Shown: positions 8,915 through 18,060 of the stretch, one piece after another | How the letters are laid out: each line of letters starts with the position of its first letter | Numbering within the stretch: position 1 is the stretch's first letter | Source of the DNA: Bradyrhizobium sp. AZCC 1719 | GTDB lineage: Bacteria; Pseudomonadota; Alphaproteobacteria; Rhizobiales; Xanthobacteraceae | Direction: 5' to 3' | Length of the DNA: 64,000 nt | Assembly: GCF_036924525.1 (NCBI RefSeq) | Contig: NZ_JAZHRU010000001.1 | Span: 1,083,001 to 1,147,000, forward strand | Notes under the pieces: generated by a model | What the model saw: only the letters and a program-made list of their open reading frames with translations | The model's database searches: none | Told to the model about the DNA's origin: nothing | Program-made: the position numbers and the translations under genes

Positions 8915-10237
8915 TCAAGACTTCCCGGCAAAAAACCCCACCCCCATCGCGACGACGCTGAGCAGCATCGCCGCGGTGGACAGCCATCCAAGCCAATAGA
9001 GCGGGCCCTTGATGACGTAGCGGTCCATCACGTCCCTGCGGCGGGCCATGAGCATCAGCAGCACCATCACCGGCACGGCGAGCACGCCGTTGATGACCGC
9101 GCTCCAGTACAGCGCCGAGATCGGGTTGATCGGCGTGAAGTTCAACGCGATGCCGATGCCAGCCGAGAGCGCCAGCACCGCGTAGAACGCGGCGGCGGCC
9201 TTTGGCTTGCGCGCGAGCCCGACCGGCCATCGCCGTCCCTCCCCGACGGCATAGGCGGCGGCGCCGGCGAGCACCGGAATTGCCAGCAATCCGGTGCCGA
9301 CGATGCCGAGCGCAAAAATCGTTTCAGCGAATGCGCCGGCGATCGGACGCAGGGCTTCGGCCGCGTCCGCCGAGCTCTGGATATCGGTCTTGCCGGCCGC
9401 ATGCAGCGCCGCCGCGGCGGTTACGATGATCGACAATGCGATCAGGTTGGAGAACGCCATACCGACGATGGTGTCGGCGCGAATGCGATTGAATTCCTTC
9501 TGCGCGCCGTAATGCCTTTCGACCAGCGGCCGCTTCGCCTTGTCGACGCGCTGGTCCTCGGCTTCCTGCGAGGCCTGCCAGAAGAACAGATAGGGCGAGA
9601 TCGTGGTGCCGAAGATGGCGACGATGGTGGTCAAATATTCGACACTCCAGGTCGGGCGCGGAACGAGAATGCTGGCAAGCGCGTCGCTCCACGAAACTTT
9701 TGCAAAGGCGAGCGCGGCAACGTAAGCGAACAGGCTGAGCGTCAGCCATTTCAGCACCGACACGTAGCGTTTGTAATCGAGGAAGATCTGCGCCGCGACC
9801 GAGGTCACGCCGAACAGCAATACATAGAAGATGCTGTGGCCGCCGATCAGCAGTTTGGTGGCGTCCGCCATGGCGCCGAGATCGGCGCCGATGTTGATGG
9901 TGTTGGCGATGAACAACAGCGCCACCACCACGCTGAGCAACCATGGCGAATAATGCCGGCTCACATTGCCCGCGATACCATGCCCGGTGACGCGGCCGAC
10001 GCGTGCGGAGATTTCCTGGATCGCCGCCATCAGCGGAAACGTCAGCAGCATGGTCCAGCCGATGCCGTAACCGAGCTGTGCGCCTGCCTGGCTATAGGTG
10101 CCGATTCCCGATGGGTCGTCGTCGGACGCGCCGGTGATCAGGCCCGGCCCGAGCGCTCTCAGCGCATCACGGAAGTGAAGCGGCCGATGCGCCCTGTGCG
10201 CGTGGCGCTTCCGATGCGGCTTGTTGCGAACTGACAT
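8915..10237 (-). CDS. NRAMP-related metal ion transporter
   Basis: A protein of 440 residues with about 11 membrane helices and the LeuT-like NRAMP fold. TM1 carries DDDPSGIGTYSQAG (residues 39-52), a variant of the metal-binding DPGN motif. TM6, normally with Met-Pro-His, reads GTTISPYLFFWQ (210-221), so the metal-ligand Met is Ser214 and the His is Tyr216. Loss of this Met is known to change selectivity away from soft transition metals in NRAMP-related magnesium transporters. Mg2+ or another hard cation is therefore a better guess than Mn2+/Fe2+. The N-terminus is rich in Arg/His. The gene is monocistronic. Confidence 0.85.
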   Translation of the reverse strand: MSVRNKPHRKRHAHRAHRPLHFRDALRALGPGLITGASDDDPSGIGTYSQAGAQLGYGIGWTMLLTFPLMAAIQEISARVGRVTGHGIAGNVSRHYSPWLLSVVVALLFIANTINIGADLGAMADATKLLIGGHSIFYVLLFGVTSVAAQIFLDYKRYVSVLKWLTLSLFAYVAALAFAKVSWSDALASILVPRPTWSVEYLTTIVAIFGTTISPYLFFWQASQEAEDQRVDKAKRPLVERHYGAQKEFNRIRADTIVGMAFSNLIALSIIVTAAAALHAAGKTDIQSSADAAEALRPIAGAFAETIFALGIVGTGLLAIPVLAGAAAYAVGEGRRWPVGLARKPKAAAAFYAVLALSAGIGIALNFTPINPISALYWSAVINGVLAVPVMVLLMLMARRRDVMDRYVIKGPLYWLGWLSTAAMLLSVVAMGVGFFAGKS

Positions 10238-10321
10238 GCCAAGTGTCCAGCCCCGGCGACAACGTATCTGGCGGGAACAGGTTCCGGACCACGAGCTTGT
10301 CTGTTGCCTTCTGGTGGTCCG

Positions 10322-11104
10322 TCACGCGGCGCCTAGCGGCTCGATAACCGTTGCCACCCCCGGCTCCAGAATCCGCAAACGCGGTCCAAACCCCAGCGTG
10401 TCGAAGGTGGCGCGCAGATCGTCCGCACTCTGGCGGAAATGTTTCCACCCATCCGTATGTACGGGCACGATCACCGCATCCGGAAACGCGCGCGCGGTTT
10501 CGATCGTATCGTTGGTGTCCATCGTGATGTGGAAGGGGCCGCGGGTTTGCGCCGCGCCCGCGAACGGCAGCACCACGCCGGCCTTGAACCGCTTCGCCAC
10601 TTCGGCAACGCCGTCGTACCAGACGGTGTCGCCACTGATGTAGATCGGACGGCTGCCCGGCCTGCTCGACGAAACCACGAAGCCGATCACGTCGCCCGCC
10701 AGCGGTTCGATTCCCGCCGGGCCGTGACGCGCCGGCGTCGCGGTGATGGTCAGCGAATGACCGTTCCTGCCGGTCAGTTCGGTCGACGCCCACGGCGCAA
10801 ACCCTTCGGCATGGCCGCCGAGCCGTTTGGCGCCGACCTCCGTCGTCAGCACGCGCTTGGCGGATTTGAGAAAAGCGCGCCCCGAATGGTCGAGATTGTC
10901 CGAATGCTGGTCGTGGCTGAGCAGCACGGCATCGACCTCGCCGATATCATGCGCGCTGACGGCGGGACCGACCAGTTTTTCCAGTTTCACGTGCGGCAGT
11001 TGATAGGCACCGGGCTCATCGAAGGTCGGATCGGTCAGTAGCCGGAAGCCGTCGACTTCGATGAGCGCCGTCGGGCCGCCGATCAGGGTGATGGTAACTG
11101 TCAT
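10322..11104 (-). CDS. Metallo-beta-lactamase-fold hydrolase (UlaG-like)
   Basis: A protein of 260 residues. The family metal motif appears as SHDQHSDNLD (HxxHxDN-type; the usual first His of HxHxDH is here in HDQH). ATPARHGPAG supplies the next His and YISGDTVWYDG the bridging Asp. This matches the UlaG-like/COG2220 branch of predicted Zn-dependent hydrolases, whose substrates are mostly unknown. Its start codon overlaps the stop codon of the upstream EamA gene (ATGA at 11101-11104), so the two are co-transcribed. Confidence 0.85.
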   Translation of the reverse strand: MTVTITLIGGPTALIEVDGFRLLTDPTFDEPGAYQLPHVKLEKLVGPAVSAHDIGEVDAVLLSHDQHSDNLDHSGRAFLKSAKRVLTTEVGAKRLGGHAEGFAPWASTELTGRNGHSLTITATPARHGPAGIEPLAGDVIGFVVSSSRPGSRPIYISGDTVWYDGVAEVAKRFKAGVVLPFAGAAQTRGPFHITMDTNDTIETARAFPDAVIVPVHTDGWKHFRQSADDLRATFDTLGFGPRLRILEPGVATVIEPLGAA

Positions 11105-12039
11105 TGACTTGCTCCTTGCGAAGATTGACCGGCTACTACTGCGGGACGGGTCACCAGATAAATGCCAAGCGCTACGGGAACGATGCCGAGCAGGTCGCGC
11201 AATTCCATGTGCTCGCCGAGCACGAGGAAGGCGAACAGCATGGCGAGCGGCGGCATCAGGAAGTGATAGGCGCTCGCGGCCGTCGCGCCGCAGACCTTCA
11301 AGAGGTGAAACCAGAGCAGGTAAGCCAGGATCGATCCGCCGAGCACGAGGAAAGCGAACGCGCCGGCGAGCCGCGCGCTCGGCACGATGTCACCGACACT
11401 GGAGAGCGTGAACGCAAACGGCAGCAGCACGACGCCCGCGGCGAGATTCTGCACGCCATTGCCGACCCAGAGGCTGCCCTTCGGCGCCAGCACCTTGAAC
11501 AGGATGGTGCCGACGACGATCGAGACCAGCGACGCGAGTGTGAACAGGATGCCGTGAAAGCTATCCGTGCCGACCGACATGCGGTGCCAGACGATGAAGG
11601 CGACGCCGGAGATGCCGAGCAAAAGTCCCGCCACCTTGCGCCAGGTCAGCGCCTCGCCGAGAAACAACGCCGCAAGCACAGCAGTGAAAACCGGATTGGC
11701 GCTGACAATCAGGCCGCCGAGGCCGGCCGATACCGTCTGCAACCCGGTGTAGCCGAGACCGAGATAGAGCGCGTTGTTGGCGACGCCAAGAATCGCGAAG
11801 ATTCCGGCGTCGCGCCAGGTCAGCGAGGACCACGCCTCGCCACGCAGCGCCGTGATGCCGAGGATGAGGACTCCCGCGAGCGAAAATCGCGCTGTGAGCA
11901 GGATCAGCGGTGGGCAGTCGGTGACGCCGACCTTGCCGGCGACGAAGGCAAAGCTCCAGAGCAGACAGAACAGGCCGATATAGAGCGGTAACAGATTGAA
12001 GCCGGCGCGGGGGACCGCGACCGAAGGGGCGAGCGACAT
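11101..12039 (-). CDS. EamA/DMT family transporter
   Basis: A protein of 312 residues with ten hydrophobic helices arranged as two EamA repeats. The first covers about 15-145, with PPLILLTARFSLAGVLILGITALRGE, and the second about 160-300, with LGEHMELRDLLGIVPVALGIYLV. Such proteins export metabolites or amino acids. It is first in a two-gene operon with the metallo-hydrolase and is divergent from a LysR gene, the usual arrangement for a LysR-controlled exporter. Confidence 0.88.
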   Translation of the reverse strand: MSLAPSVAVPRAGFNLLPLYIGLFCLLWSFAFVAGKVGVTDCPPLILLTARFSLAGVLILGITALRGEAWSSLTWRDAGIFAILGVANNALYLGLGYTGLQTVSAGLGGLIVSANPVFTAVLAALFLGEALTWRKVAGLLLGISGVAFIVWHRMSVGTDSFHGILFTLASLVSIVVGTILFKVLAPKGSLWVGNGVQNLAAGVVLLPFAFTLSSVGDIVPSARLAGAFAFLVLGGSILAYLLWFHLLKVCGATAASAYHFLMPPLAMLFAFLVLGEHMELRDLLGIVPVALGIYLVTRPAVVAGQSSQGASQ

Positions 12040-12136
12040 GGATAGTCTCCTTCGCCTATGATCTAGGGCTGCGCTTTGATATTTGGAAATTAAATGATAA
12101 ACTGGCGATCAGTGGATTTATAAATGGAGCATTCAC

Positions 12137-13000
12137 ATGCTCGATCTGGAGCTGCTGCGCAGTTTCGTGTCTGTCATCGATGCCGGCGGCTTTACCCGCG
12201 CCGGCGAGCGGGTCCACCGCACGCAATCGACTGTCAGCCAGCAGATCAAGCGTCTGGAAGACGATTTCGGCCAGCCGCTGTTGAACCGCAACGGCAAGGA
12301 CGTGACGCCGACGGAGGCCGGCGAGCGGCTGCTTTCCTATGCGCGGCGGCTGTTGTCGCTCGCCGAGGAAGCCCGCGACGTGGTGGCGCGGCCGGAAAGC
12401 GAGGGCGCGATCAAGCTCGGCATCCCTGAGGATTTCGCCGCCTATCGTCTCGCCAAGCTGCTGGCGACATTTGCGCGGTCACGGCCGGGCCTGCGGCTCG
12501 ATGTGCGTGCCGACCAGAGCACGTCTCTCAGGCGCGACATCGAACGCGGCGATCTCGATCTGGCGCTGCTCAAGCGCGACGCCGGCGAGAAAGGCGCGAT
12601 CGCGGTGTGGCCGGAGAAAGTTCATTGGGTCACCAGCAAAACCTATCCGGTCGATATCGACGCTGGCTCGGTGCCGCTGATCGGCTTTCCCGCCGGCTGC
12701 CTCTATCGTTCGCGCGCGATCCATGCGCTGGAAAGCGCGGGGCGCTCCTGGCACATGGCCTATACGTCTTCCGGCCTCGCCGGCATCCAGGCCGCAGTCG
12801 CCGCAGGATTGGGATTGAGCATTCTCTCCGACATCGCGATCCAGGCCGGCCATCGCGTGCTCACGGCGAAGGACGGCTTTGCGCCGATCGACAAGACCGA
12901 ACTGGCGCTGGTCGCCTCGCCCGATGCCAGCCCCGCCACGCTGCGACTCGCCGACCGCCTCGCCGAGTTCTGCGACGGCGTGGATGCGAAGGCGGCGTAG
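12137..13000 (+). CDS. LysR family transcriptional regulator
   Basis: A protein of 287 residues. The winged helix-turn-helix is at the N-terminus (LELLRSFVSVIDAGGFTRAGERVHRTQSTVSQQIKRLEDDFG) with the linker helix after it. The periplasmic-binding-protein-like effector domain starts near residue 92 (IKLGIPEDF). GGAG precedes the ATG by 8 nt. The 97-bp region shared with the divergent EamA gene is AT-rich and contains ATTT-N7-AAAT (near 12080-12094), a possible binding site. The likely target is the exporter/hydrolase operon; the inducer is unknown. Confidence 0.92.
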   Translation: MLDLELLRSFVSVIDAGGFTRAGERVHRTQSTVSQQIKRLEDDFGQPLLNRNGKDVTPTEAGERLLSYARRLLSLAEEARDVVARPESEGAIKLGIPEDFAAYRLAKLLATFARSRPGLRLDVRADQSTSLRRDIERGDLDLALLKRDAGEKGAIAVWPEKVHWVTSKTYPVDIDAGSVPLIGFPAGCLYRSRAIHALESAGRSWHMAYTSSGLAGIQAAVAAGLGLSILSDIAIQAGHRVLTAKDGFAPIDKTELALVASPDASPATLRLADRLAEFCDGVDAKAA

Positions 13001-13013
13001 CGATACGAGGAAT

Positions 13014-13105
13014 CGTAGGGTGGGCAAAGGCGCTCTTGCGCCCGTGCCCACCATCAAATGCGCCGCTCCCGATGGTGGGCACGCTTACGCTTTGCCCACC
13101 CTACG
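13014..13105. repeat. 'GTAGGGTGGGCAAAG' inverted repeat
   Basis: Terminal arms CGTAGGGTGGGCAAAG and CTTTGCCCACCCTACG flank an inner GTGCCCACCAT / ATGGTGGGCAC pair. The same family occurs at 38583-38673 and 62993-63074. It lies between convergent genes. Confidence 0.85.
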
Positions 13106-13127
13106 GCACCGCCGCGAATGCGATCGC

Positions 13128-13838
13128 TCAATAACACCTTGACGCGGCTATCGCGTGCAGCCGGTTGTCGCCGAGCACATGCGCCATCAGGCCCGGCGTC
13201 GGAAAAATCTTCGCAAACGCGGGATCGCGGATGCTCAGGCCGCCGGCATAGGCGCCGAACGCCGGCATCACCGCGCGCTCGCCGTCACTGGCAAAGCACC
13301 TCCGCTCCATCGATCGTCCCCGGGTGGCGACGCGCGCCTTGGGATGCAGATGGCCGGCGATTTCACCCGCCGCCCCCGTCGGCTCATGGCGGAACATGAT
13401 CGGCCCGATCGCGACTTCGTTCGCCACCGTGCCGCCGAGGTCGGGCGGCAGGGCCGGATCGTGATTGCCCGATATCCAGATCCAGTCGCGCCGCGCCTGC
13501 ATCGCTGACAGCGCGTCGCGATCCGGCGCCGACAGCCGCTGATGCGCGTCGCGATCGTGAAAACTGTCCCCGAGCGCGATCACCATGCGCGGGTCGTGCC
13601 GGGCGATGACGGCGGCGAGCCGGCTCAGCGTCGCGACGGTGTCGTAGGGCGGCAGCAGCACGCCGCGCGCGGCGAAGCTGGAGCCTTTTTCCAGATGCAG
13701 GTCGGAGACGACGAGCAGGCGCTGCTCCTGCCAGAACAGCGCACCGGAGAGGTCGGCGCGGAACGTCACGTCGGCAACCATGACCTTCGAGGCGCGCATC
13801 TGTTGATCGTCTCCCGAAGACTGCGCCCCTGCCGTCAC
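13128..13838 (-). CDS. pdeM: Ligase-associated DNA damage response endonuclease PdeM
   Basis: A calcineurin-like metallophosphoesterase of 236 residues. All family motifs are present: VVSDLHLEKG, ALGDSFHD, SGNHD and GHLHPKA. This is the PdeM component of the bacterial 'ligase-associated' repair set, which also includes a DEXH helicase, an MBL exonuclease and an ATP-dependent ligase. It sits 12 nt downstream of the helicase gene and is surely co-transcribed. The longest start is GTG at 13838; an ATG at 13799 (GGGAG 11 nt upstream) is an alternative that removes 13 poorly conserved residues. Confidence 0.92.
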   Translation of the reverse strand: MTAGAQSSGDDQQMRASKVMVADVTFRADLSGALFWQEQRLLVVSDLHLEKGSSFAARGVLLPPYDTVATLSRLAAVIARHDPRMVIALGDSFHDRDAHQRLSAPDRDALSAMQARRDWIWISGNHDPALPPDLGGTVANEVAIGPIMFRHEPTGAAGEIAGHLHPKARVATRGRSMERRCFASDGERAVMPAFGAYAGGLSIRDPAFAKIFPTPGLMAHVLGDNRLHAIAASRCY

Positions 13839-13850
13839 GTGCCTTCCCGC

Positions 13851-16550
13851 TTATCCCATCGCCTCTTTGACGAGTTCATCGGCGGCTTCCGCCAGCAACT
13901 CGTCGCCTGCTTCGCCATAAACTGACTCGCGGCCGATTTCCAGCATCACGGGAACTGCGAGCGGCGAAACGTGTTCGAGTTCCCGATGGCTGATTCGCCC
14001 GTGAATACGCGAGAGCATATCACCCAGACGCTTGAGATCGAGCAGGCCGGTGGCGGCATCGGCGCGCGCGGCGCGCAACAGCACGTGGTCTGCCTGATGC
14101 TTGCGCAACACATCGTAGATCAGATCGGTCGAGAACAGCACCTGGCGGCGGGATTTTTCCTCGCCGGTGAAGCGCCGCGCGATCAGGCCGGAGATGATGG
14201 CGCAGGTGCGGAAGGTACGCTTCATCAACGCGGATTCGGCGAGCCACGCCTCGAGGTCATCGCCCAGCATGTCCGGATCGAACAACGCGTTGAGATCGAG
14301 CTTGCCGTGCCGGATCATGAACGACATATCGCCGAGGCCCCATACGGCCAGTGCATATTCGTTGGCGACGAAACCGAGCGGCCGCACCCGCGCCCGCTCC
14401 ATCCGCCGCGTCAAGAGCATGCCGAGCGTCTGGTGCGCCAGCCGGCCCTCGAAGGGATAGCAGACGAGGTAATGCTTGTTGCCGCGGGGAAAGGTCTCGA
14501 TCAGGAGTTCTTGCACCGCCGGCACGCGGGAAAACTCCCTCTGCAGCGACAGCCAGTCGCGGACCTGATCGGGCAAGGCGTTCCACGCGCGGCGGTCGTC
14601 GAGCAACTTGCGCACGCGCTCGGCGAGATAGGTCGAAAGCGGAAACTTGCCGCCCATATAGGACGGCACTTTCGCGTCCTTGTCGTTGGCGCGCGAGACG
14701 TAGACCACGTCCTCGGCGAGCGCCTCGTAGCGGACGACTTCACCGCCAAACACAAACGTGTCGCCGATGACGAGGCCTTCGATAAAGGCTTCCTCGATCT
14801 CGCCCAGCATCCGCCCGCCGCGGCCGAGCGCGCCGGTCGAGCCGGCCCCGCCGCTGCGCGAGCGCACCAGGCGGACCTTCAGCATGGTCTCTTCGACGAT
14901 GGTGCCGACATTGAGGCGATAGCTCTGCCGCACTTTTGGATTGGCAACGCGCCAGCGACCCTGCTTGTCCTGCTTAATTCGCGCAAAGCGTTCGTAGGTC
15001 TTCAGCGCATAGCCGCCGGTGGCGACGAAATCGACCACGTCGTCGAAATCGGTTCGCGTCAGCAAGGAATAAGGCGCCGAGGTCAGGACTTCCGCATAGA
15101 GATCATCTGGAAAAAACGGCTCGCCGCAGGCGCAGCCGAGCACGTGCTGCGCCAGCACATCGAGCGCGCCGGTGCGTAACGGCGGCGTATCCTGCGCATT
15201 CTCCGCAATGGCATCGATCGCGACGCGGCACTCCAGCACCTCGAAACGATTCGCTGGGATCAGGACCGCGCGCGAAGCTTCGTCGATGCGGTGATTGGCG
15301 CGGCCGATTCTTTGCATCAGCCGCGAAGATCCCTTCGGCGCGCCGACATTGATGACGAGATCGACATCACCCCAGTCGACGCCAAGGTCGAGCGAGGAAG
15401 TGCAGACCACGCCGCGCAGCTTTCCGGCCGCCATTGCGTCCTCGACCTTGCGGCGCTGCGCGACGTCGAGCGAGCCGTGATGCAGGGCAATGGCAAGGCC
15501 GTCGTCGTTCATGCGCCAGAATTCCTGGAACAGCATTTCAGCCTGGCTGCGGGTGTTGACGAAGATCAGCGTGGTCTTGTTACGCCGGATCAGGTCATAC
15601 ATTTCGCCGAGCGCATGGCGCGCGGTATGGCCGGCCCAAGGCAGCCGCTCCTTTGTGTCGAGCATCTCGACGATGGGCGCCGCCGCGCCTCCGGCCACGA
15701 CGATATCGGCCGACACGTCCTTGGCGTCGCGCTGCGGCATCAGAAACCGCGCCAGCGATTCCGGCTCGGCTACCGTCGCGGATAGCCCGATCGCGCGCAT
15801 CTCCGGCGCCAGGCGCCACAACCGCGCCAGGCCAAGCGACAACAGATCGCCACGTTTCGAGGTGACCAACGCGTGCAGCTCGTCGAGCACGATGCGTTTC
15901 AGCGAGGAAAACAGAAACGGTGCGTCGTCGGACGACAGCAGCAGCGCCAATTGTTCCGGCGTAGTCAGCAGAACATCCGGCGGATAACGCCGCTGCCGTT
16001 GCCGCCGCGACACCGGCGTGTCGCCGGTGCGGGTCTCGACCTTGATCGGCAGTGCCATCTCCGCGATCGGCGTCTCCAGATTGCGCGCGATGTCGACGGC
16101 GAGCGCTTTCAGCGGCGAGATGTAGAGGGTGTGGAGACCGCCGGTGCGTTTCACGCTGCGGCCGGTGGAGACGAGGTTGGAGCGAGTTTGCAGCTCAAGC
16201 CCCCTCCCCCTAAAAGGGGGAGAGCTGGGGTGGGGGTCAGCCGCGTGCTCCGTGCCCGCGGCTGACCCCCACCCGTCGCGCTCAGGCGCGCGCCGACCTC
16301 CCCCATTCAGGGGGAGGTTGGAAGATGCCGCACTCAACTCCACCAATGTCGGCAAAAATCCGGCAAGCGTCTTGCCGGCGCCGGTCGGCGCGATCAAGAG
16401 CGCCGAACGGTCGTCGCGGGCCTTTGCCAGCAGCGCCAATTGATGCTCGCGCGGCGACCAGCCGCGCGCGGCGAACCAGCGCTGGAAGCGGTCGGGCAGC
16501 AGCGCAGCCGTTTCAAGCGGCGTGAGGGGCAAGGGATCGGGCGACGGCAC
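13851..16550 (-). CDS. Ligase-associated DNA damage response DEXH-box helicase (Lhr-like)
   Basis: A superfamily 2 helicase of 899 residues. Walker A is LLIAPTGAGKTLAGFLP (about 50-66), motif Ia YISPLKALAVD, motif II LDELHAL (DELH), motif III GLSATV and motif VI QRIGRANHR. The long C-terminal region is of the Lhr-core/DUF4145-like type seen in this family. It unwinds DNA (in relatives, RNA:DNA) 3'-5' and works with PdeM, the exonuclease and the ligase. Residues about 77-117 are unlike the family: they are encoded by a palindromic repeat (16199-16320) inserted in frame between Walker A and motif Ia, in what should be a surface loop. The reading frame stays open. Confidence 0.93.
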   Translation of the reverse strand: MPSPDPLPLTPLETAALLPDRFQRWFAARGWSPREHQLALLAKARDDRSALLIAPTGAGKTLAGFLPTLVELSAASSNLPLNGGGRRAPERDGWGSAAGTEHAADPHPSSPPFRGRGLELQTRSNLVSTGRSVKRTGGLHTLYISPLKALAVDIARNLETPIAEMALPIKVETRTGDTPVSRRQRQRRYPPDVLLTTPEQLALLLSSDDAPFLFSSLKRIVLDELHALVTSKRGDLLSLGLARLWRLAPEMRAIGLSATVAEPESLARFLMPQRDAKDVSADIVVAGGAAAPIVEMLDTKERLPWAGHTARHALGEMYDLIRRNKTTLIFVNTRSQAEMLFQEFWRMNDDGLAIALHHGSLDVAQRRKVEDAMAAGKLRGVVCTSSLDLGVDWGDVDLVINVGAPKGSSRLMQRIGRANHRIDEASRAVLIPANRFEVLECRVAIDAIAENAQDTPPLRTGALDVLAQHVLGCACGEPFFPDDLYAEVLTSAPYSLLTRTDFDDVVDFVATGGYALKTYERFARIKQDKQGRWRVANPKVRQSYRLNVGTIVEETMLKVRLVRSRSGGAGSTGALGRGGRMLGEIEEAFIEGLVIGDTFVFGGEVVRYEALAEDVVYVSRANDKDAKVPSYMGGKFPLSTYLAERVRKLLDDRRAWNALPDQVRDWLSLQREFSRVPAVQELLIETFPRGNKHYLVCYPFEGRLAHQTLGMLLTRRMERARVRPLGFVANEYALAVWGLGDMSFMIRHGKLDLNALFDPDMLGDDLEAWLAESALMKRTFRTCAIISGLIARRFTGEEKSRRQVLFSTDLIYDVLRKHQADHVLLRAARADAATGLLDLKRLGDMLSRIHGRISHRELEHVSPLAVPVMLEIGRESVYGEAGDELLAEAADELVKEAMG
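16199..16320. repeat. Palindromic repeat inserted in frame within the helicase gene
   Basis: Three hairpins in a row. They are CCTCCCCC-TAAAA-GGGGGAG (16203-16222), a perfect 18-bp arm pair (16228-16245 / 16257-16274, loop 11 nt), and ACCTCCCCC-ATTCA-GGGGGAGGT (16296-16318). Such mosaics are normally intergenic; here it is read as about 40 residues rich in Pro, Gly and Arg. Confidence 0.85.
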
Positions 16551-16608
16551 ACCAGGAGAAGTAAGCCGTTGGCGCGGGTTCGTCGAGGGCTAGAGCCGCT
16601 AGCGCCGT

Positions 16609-16705
16609 CGTTCCGGGGCGCGCAAAGCGCGAACCTCAGATGCGCAATTGCGCATCGGGGAACCTCGAGATTCCGGGTTCGATGCTCCGCATCGCCCCGG
16701 AATGA
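16609..16705. repeat. 'ATTCCGGGGCGATGC' palindromic repeat
   Basis: The outer arms resemble GTTCCGGGGCG and CGCCCCGGAATGAC. The inner core is a TGCGCAATTGCGCA palindrome next to CTCGAGATT. The same core recurs inverted at 30620-30745. Confidence 0.8.
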
Positions 16706-16715
16706 CCGCCTGCTC

Positions 16716-17945
16716 TCACTCCGTCACCGGCTTATCCGAAATGTCCCAGTCCTTGCCGTTGAAGATCGAGATGTAGAGCGTCTTCATCGGCGTGTAGTCC
16801 TCAGGCGTGTAGCTGTAGTTCACGCCATCGAGGAAATAGGGCGAATGGAAGCCCGCCAGCGTCGTCGCCTGCTTGAGCACATTGGCGCGGGTGAGTTCGT
16901 CGCCGCAGCGGCGCAGGATTTCCGCCATCGACGCGACCTGGCCGTAGCCGGCAAAGGCGATGGTGTTATCAGGGTCGACGTTCGGCAAATATCTCTTGCG
17001 CAATTCCTCGAACGCCATCACGTCCGGATCCTTCTCGAAGCGCGGCACGCCGACTTCCTTGGCGTAGCGGATGGCGACAATGCCGGTTGCGTTCTCGAAG
17101 CCGGCGGCGGTGAGAATTGAACGGCCGGTCGATCCCGCCGACAACAGGTGCAGCGGCTTCCAGCCGAGTTCAGCCACTTTGCGGATCGACTGCGACGACG
17201 CCTTGCCGGTCGAGATATTGTAGAAGACGTCAGCGCCCGATTTAGAGAGATTGATGATCTGCGAATCGATCGTCGGCTCGGTCAGATCGTAGGTCTGTTC
17301 CATGATCACCTTGGCAGTGCCGCCGGCGTCCGCCAGCACCTTCTTGAAGGGACCGAGGAAATCGCGGCCGAAATCGTCGTTCTGGTAGAGGATGCCGATC
17401 TTCGCGTTCGGCTTCACGCTCGCGACATGCCGGGCGAGAATGCGCGCTTCGGTCGGATAGAGCGGCAGGCCCGCCATGGTCCACTTGAAGTTCTTCGGAT
17501 CGTTCCATTTCGACGCGCCGGTATTGAGCAGCAATTGCGGCACGCCCTTCGAATTGAGATATTTGTGCACGGCAGTCTGCGGCGCGGTCCCGAGTGAGCC
17601 GTAGAGCGCCAGCACCTCCTCCTGCTCGACCAGCCGCCGCGTTGCCTCGACGCATTTCGGCGCGCTGTAGGCATCGTCCATGGTGAGGAATTTCACCTTG
17701 CGTCCGTTGATGCCGCCCTTCTCGTTCAGCATCTGGAAATAGGCTTCGCCGACGCGGCCGAGCACGCCGTAGAGCGAGCCGGGACCGGAATGCGGCACGG
17801 TTTGCCCGATCTTGATTTCGGTGTCGCTCGCACCCGGATCGTATTTTTTCTCCGCGGCCCAAACGAACGGCGCGGGCAGCGTTGATGCAAAAGCGGTAGC
17901 GAGCGCGGTGGCGCCGAATTCACGGCGGGTTTGTTTCTTGTTCAT
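16716..17945 (-). CDS. ABC transporter substrate-binding protein (branched-chain/urea type)
   Basis: A protein of 409 residues of the Peripla_BP_6/LivJ group. The N-terminus MNKKQTRREFGATALATAFASTLPAPFVWA has a twin-arginine-like motif (TRREFG), so Tat export is likely. The mature part starts DTEIKIGQTVPHSGPGSLYGVLGRVGEAYFQMLNEKGGINGRKV, diagnostic for this group. GGGAGAA lies 7-8 nt before the ATG at 17945, which decides the start over upstream in-frame codons. No permease or ATPase genes are adjacent, so it is an orphan binding protein; rhizobia have many. Confidence 0.9.
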   Translation of the reverse strand: MNKKQTRREFGATALATAFASTLPAPFVWAAEKKYDPGASDTEIKIGQTVPHSGPGSLYGVLGRVGEAYFQMLNEKGGINGRKVKFLTMDDAYSAPKCVEATRRLVEQEEVLALYGSLGTAPQTAVHKYLNSKGVPQLLLNTGASKWNDPKNFKWTMAGLPLYPTEARILARHVASVKPNAKIGILYQNDDFGRDFLGPFKKVLADAGGTAKVIMEQTYDLTEPTIDSQIINLSKSGADVFYNISTGKASSQSIRKVAELGWKPLHLLSAGSTGRSILTAAGFENATGIVAIRYAKEVGVPRFEKDPDVMAFEELRKRYLPNVDPDNTIAFAGYGQVASMAEILRRCGDELTRANVLKQATTLAGFHSPYFLDGVNYSYTPEDYTPMKTLYISIFNGKDWDISDKPVTE

Positions 17946-18060
17946 TGTTGTTTCTCCCTTATGGGAGCTTTGATCAGGCATTCCAGTGTCCCTGGCAATA
18001 GCTGACATGACGCACGCAATGCCGCCATTCGCGGTGTGCGTAGCGCCTAGACTCAAGTTT

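Noticed and set aside
8828..10234. A 468-codon plus-strand frame antisense to the NRAMP-related gene
   Set aside because: The minus strand gives a clean transporter with matching motifs; the plus frame is Arg/His/Gly-rich without a domain.
13971..15179. A 402-codon plus-strand frame antisense to the helicase gene
   Set aside because: It is the shadow of the helicase's conserved motifs; composition is not protein-like.
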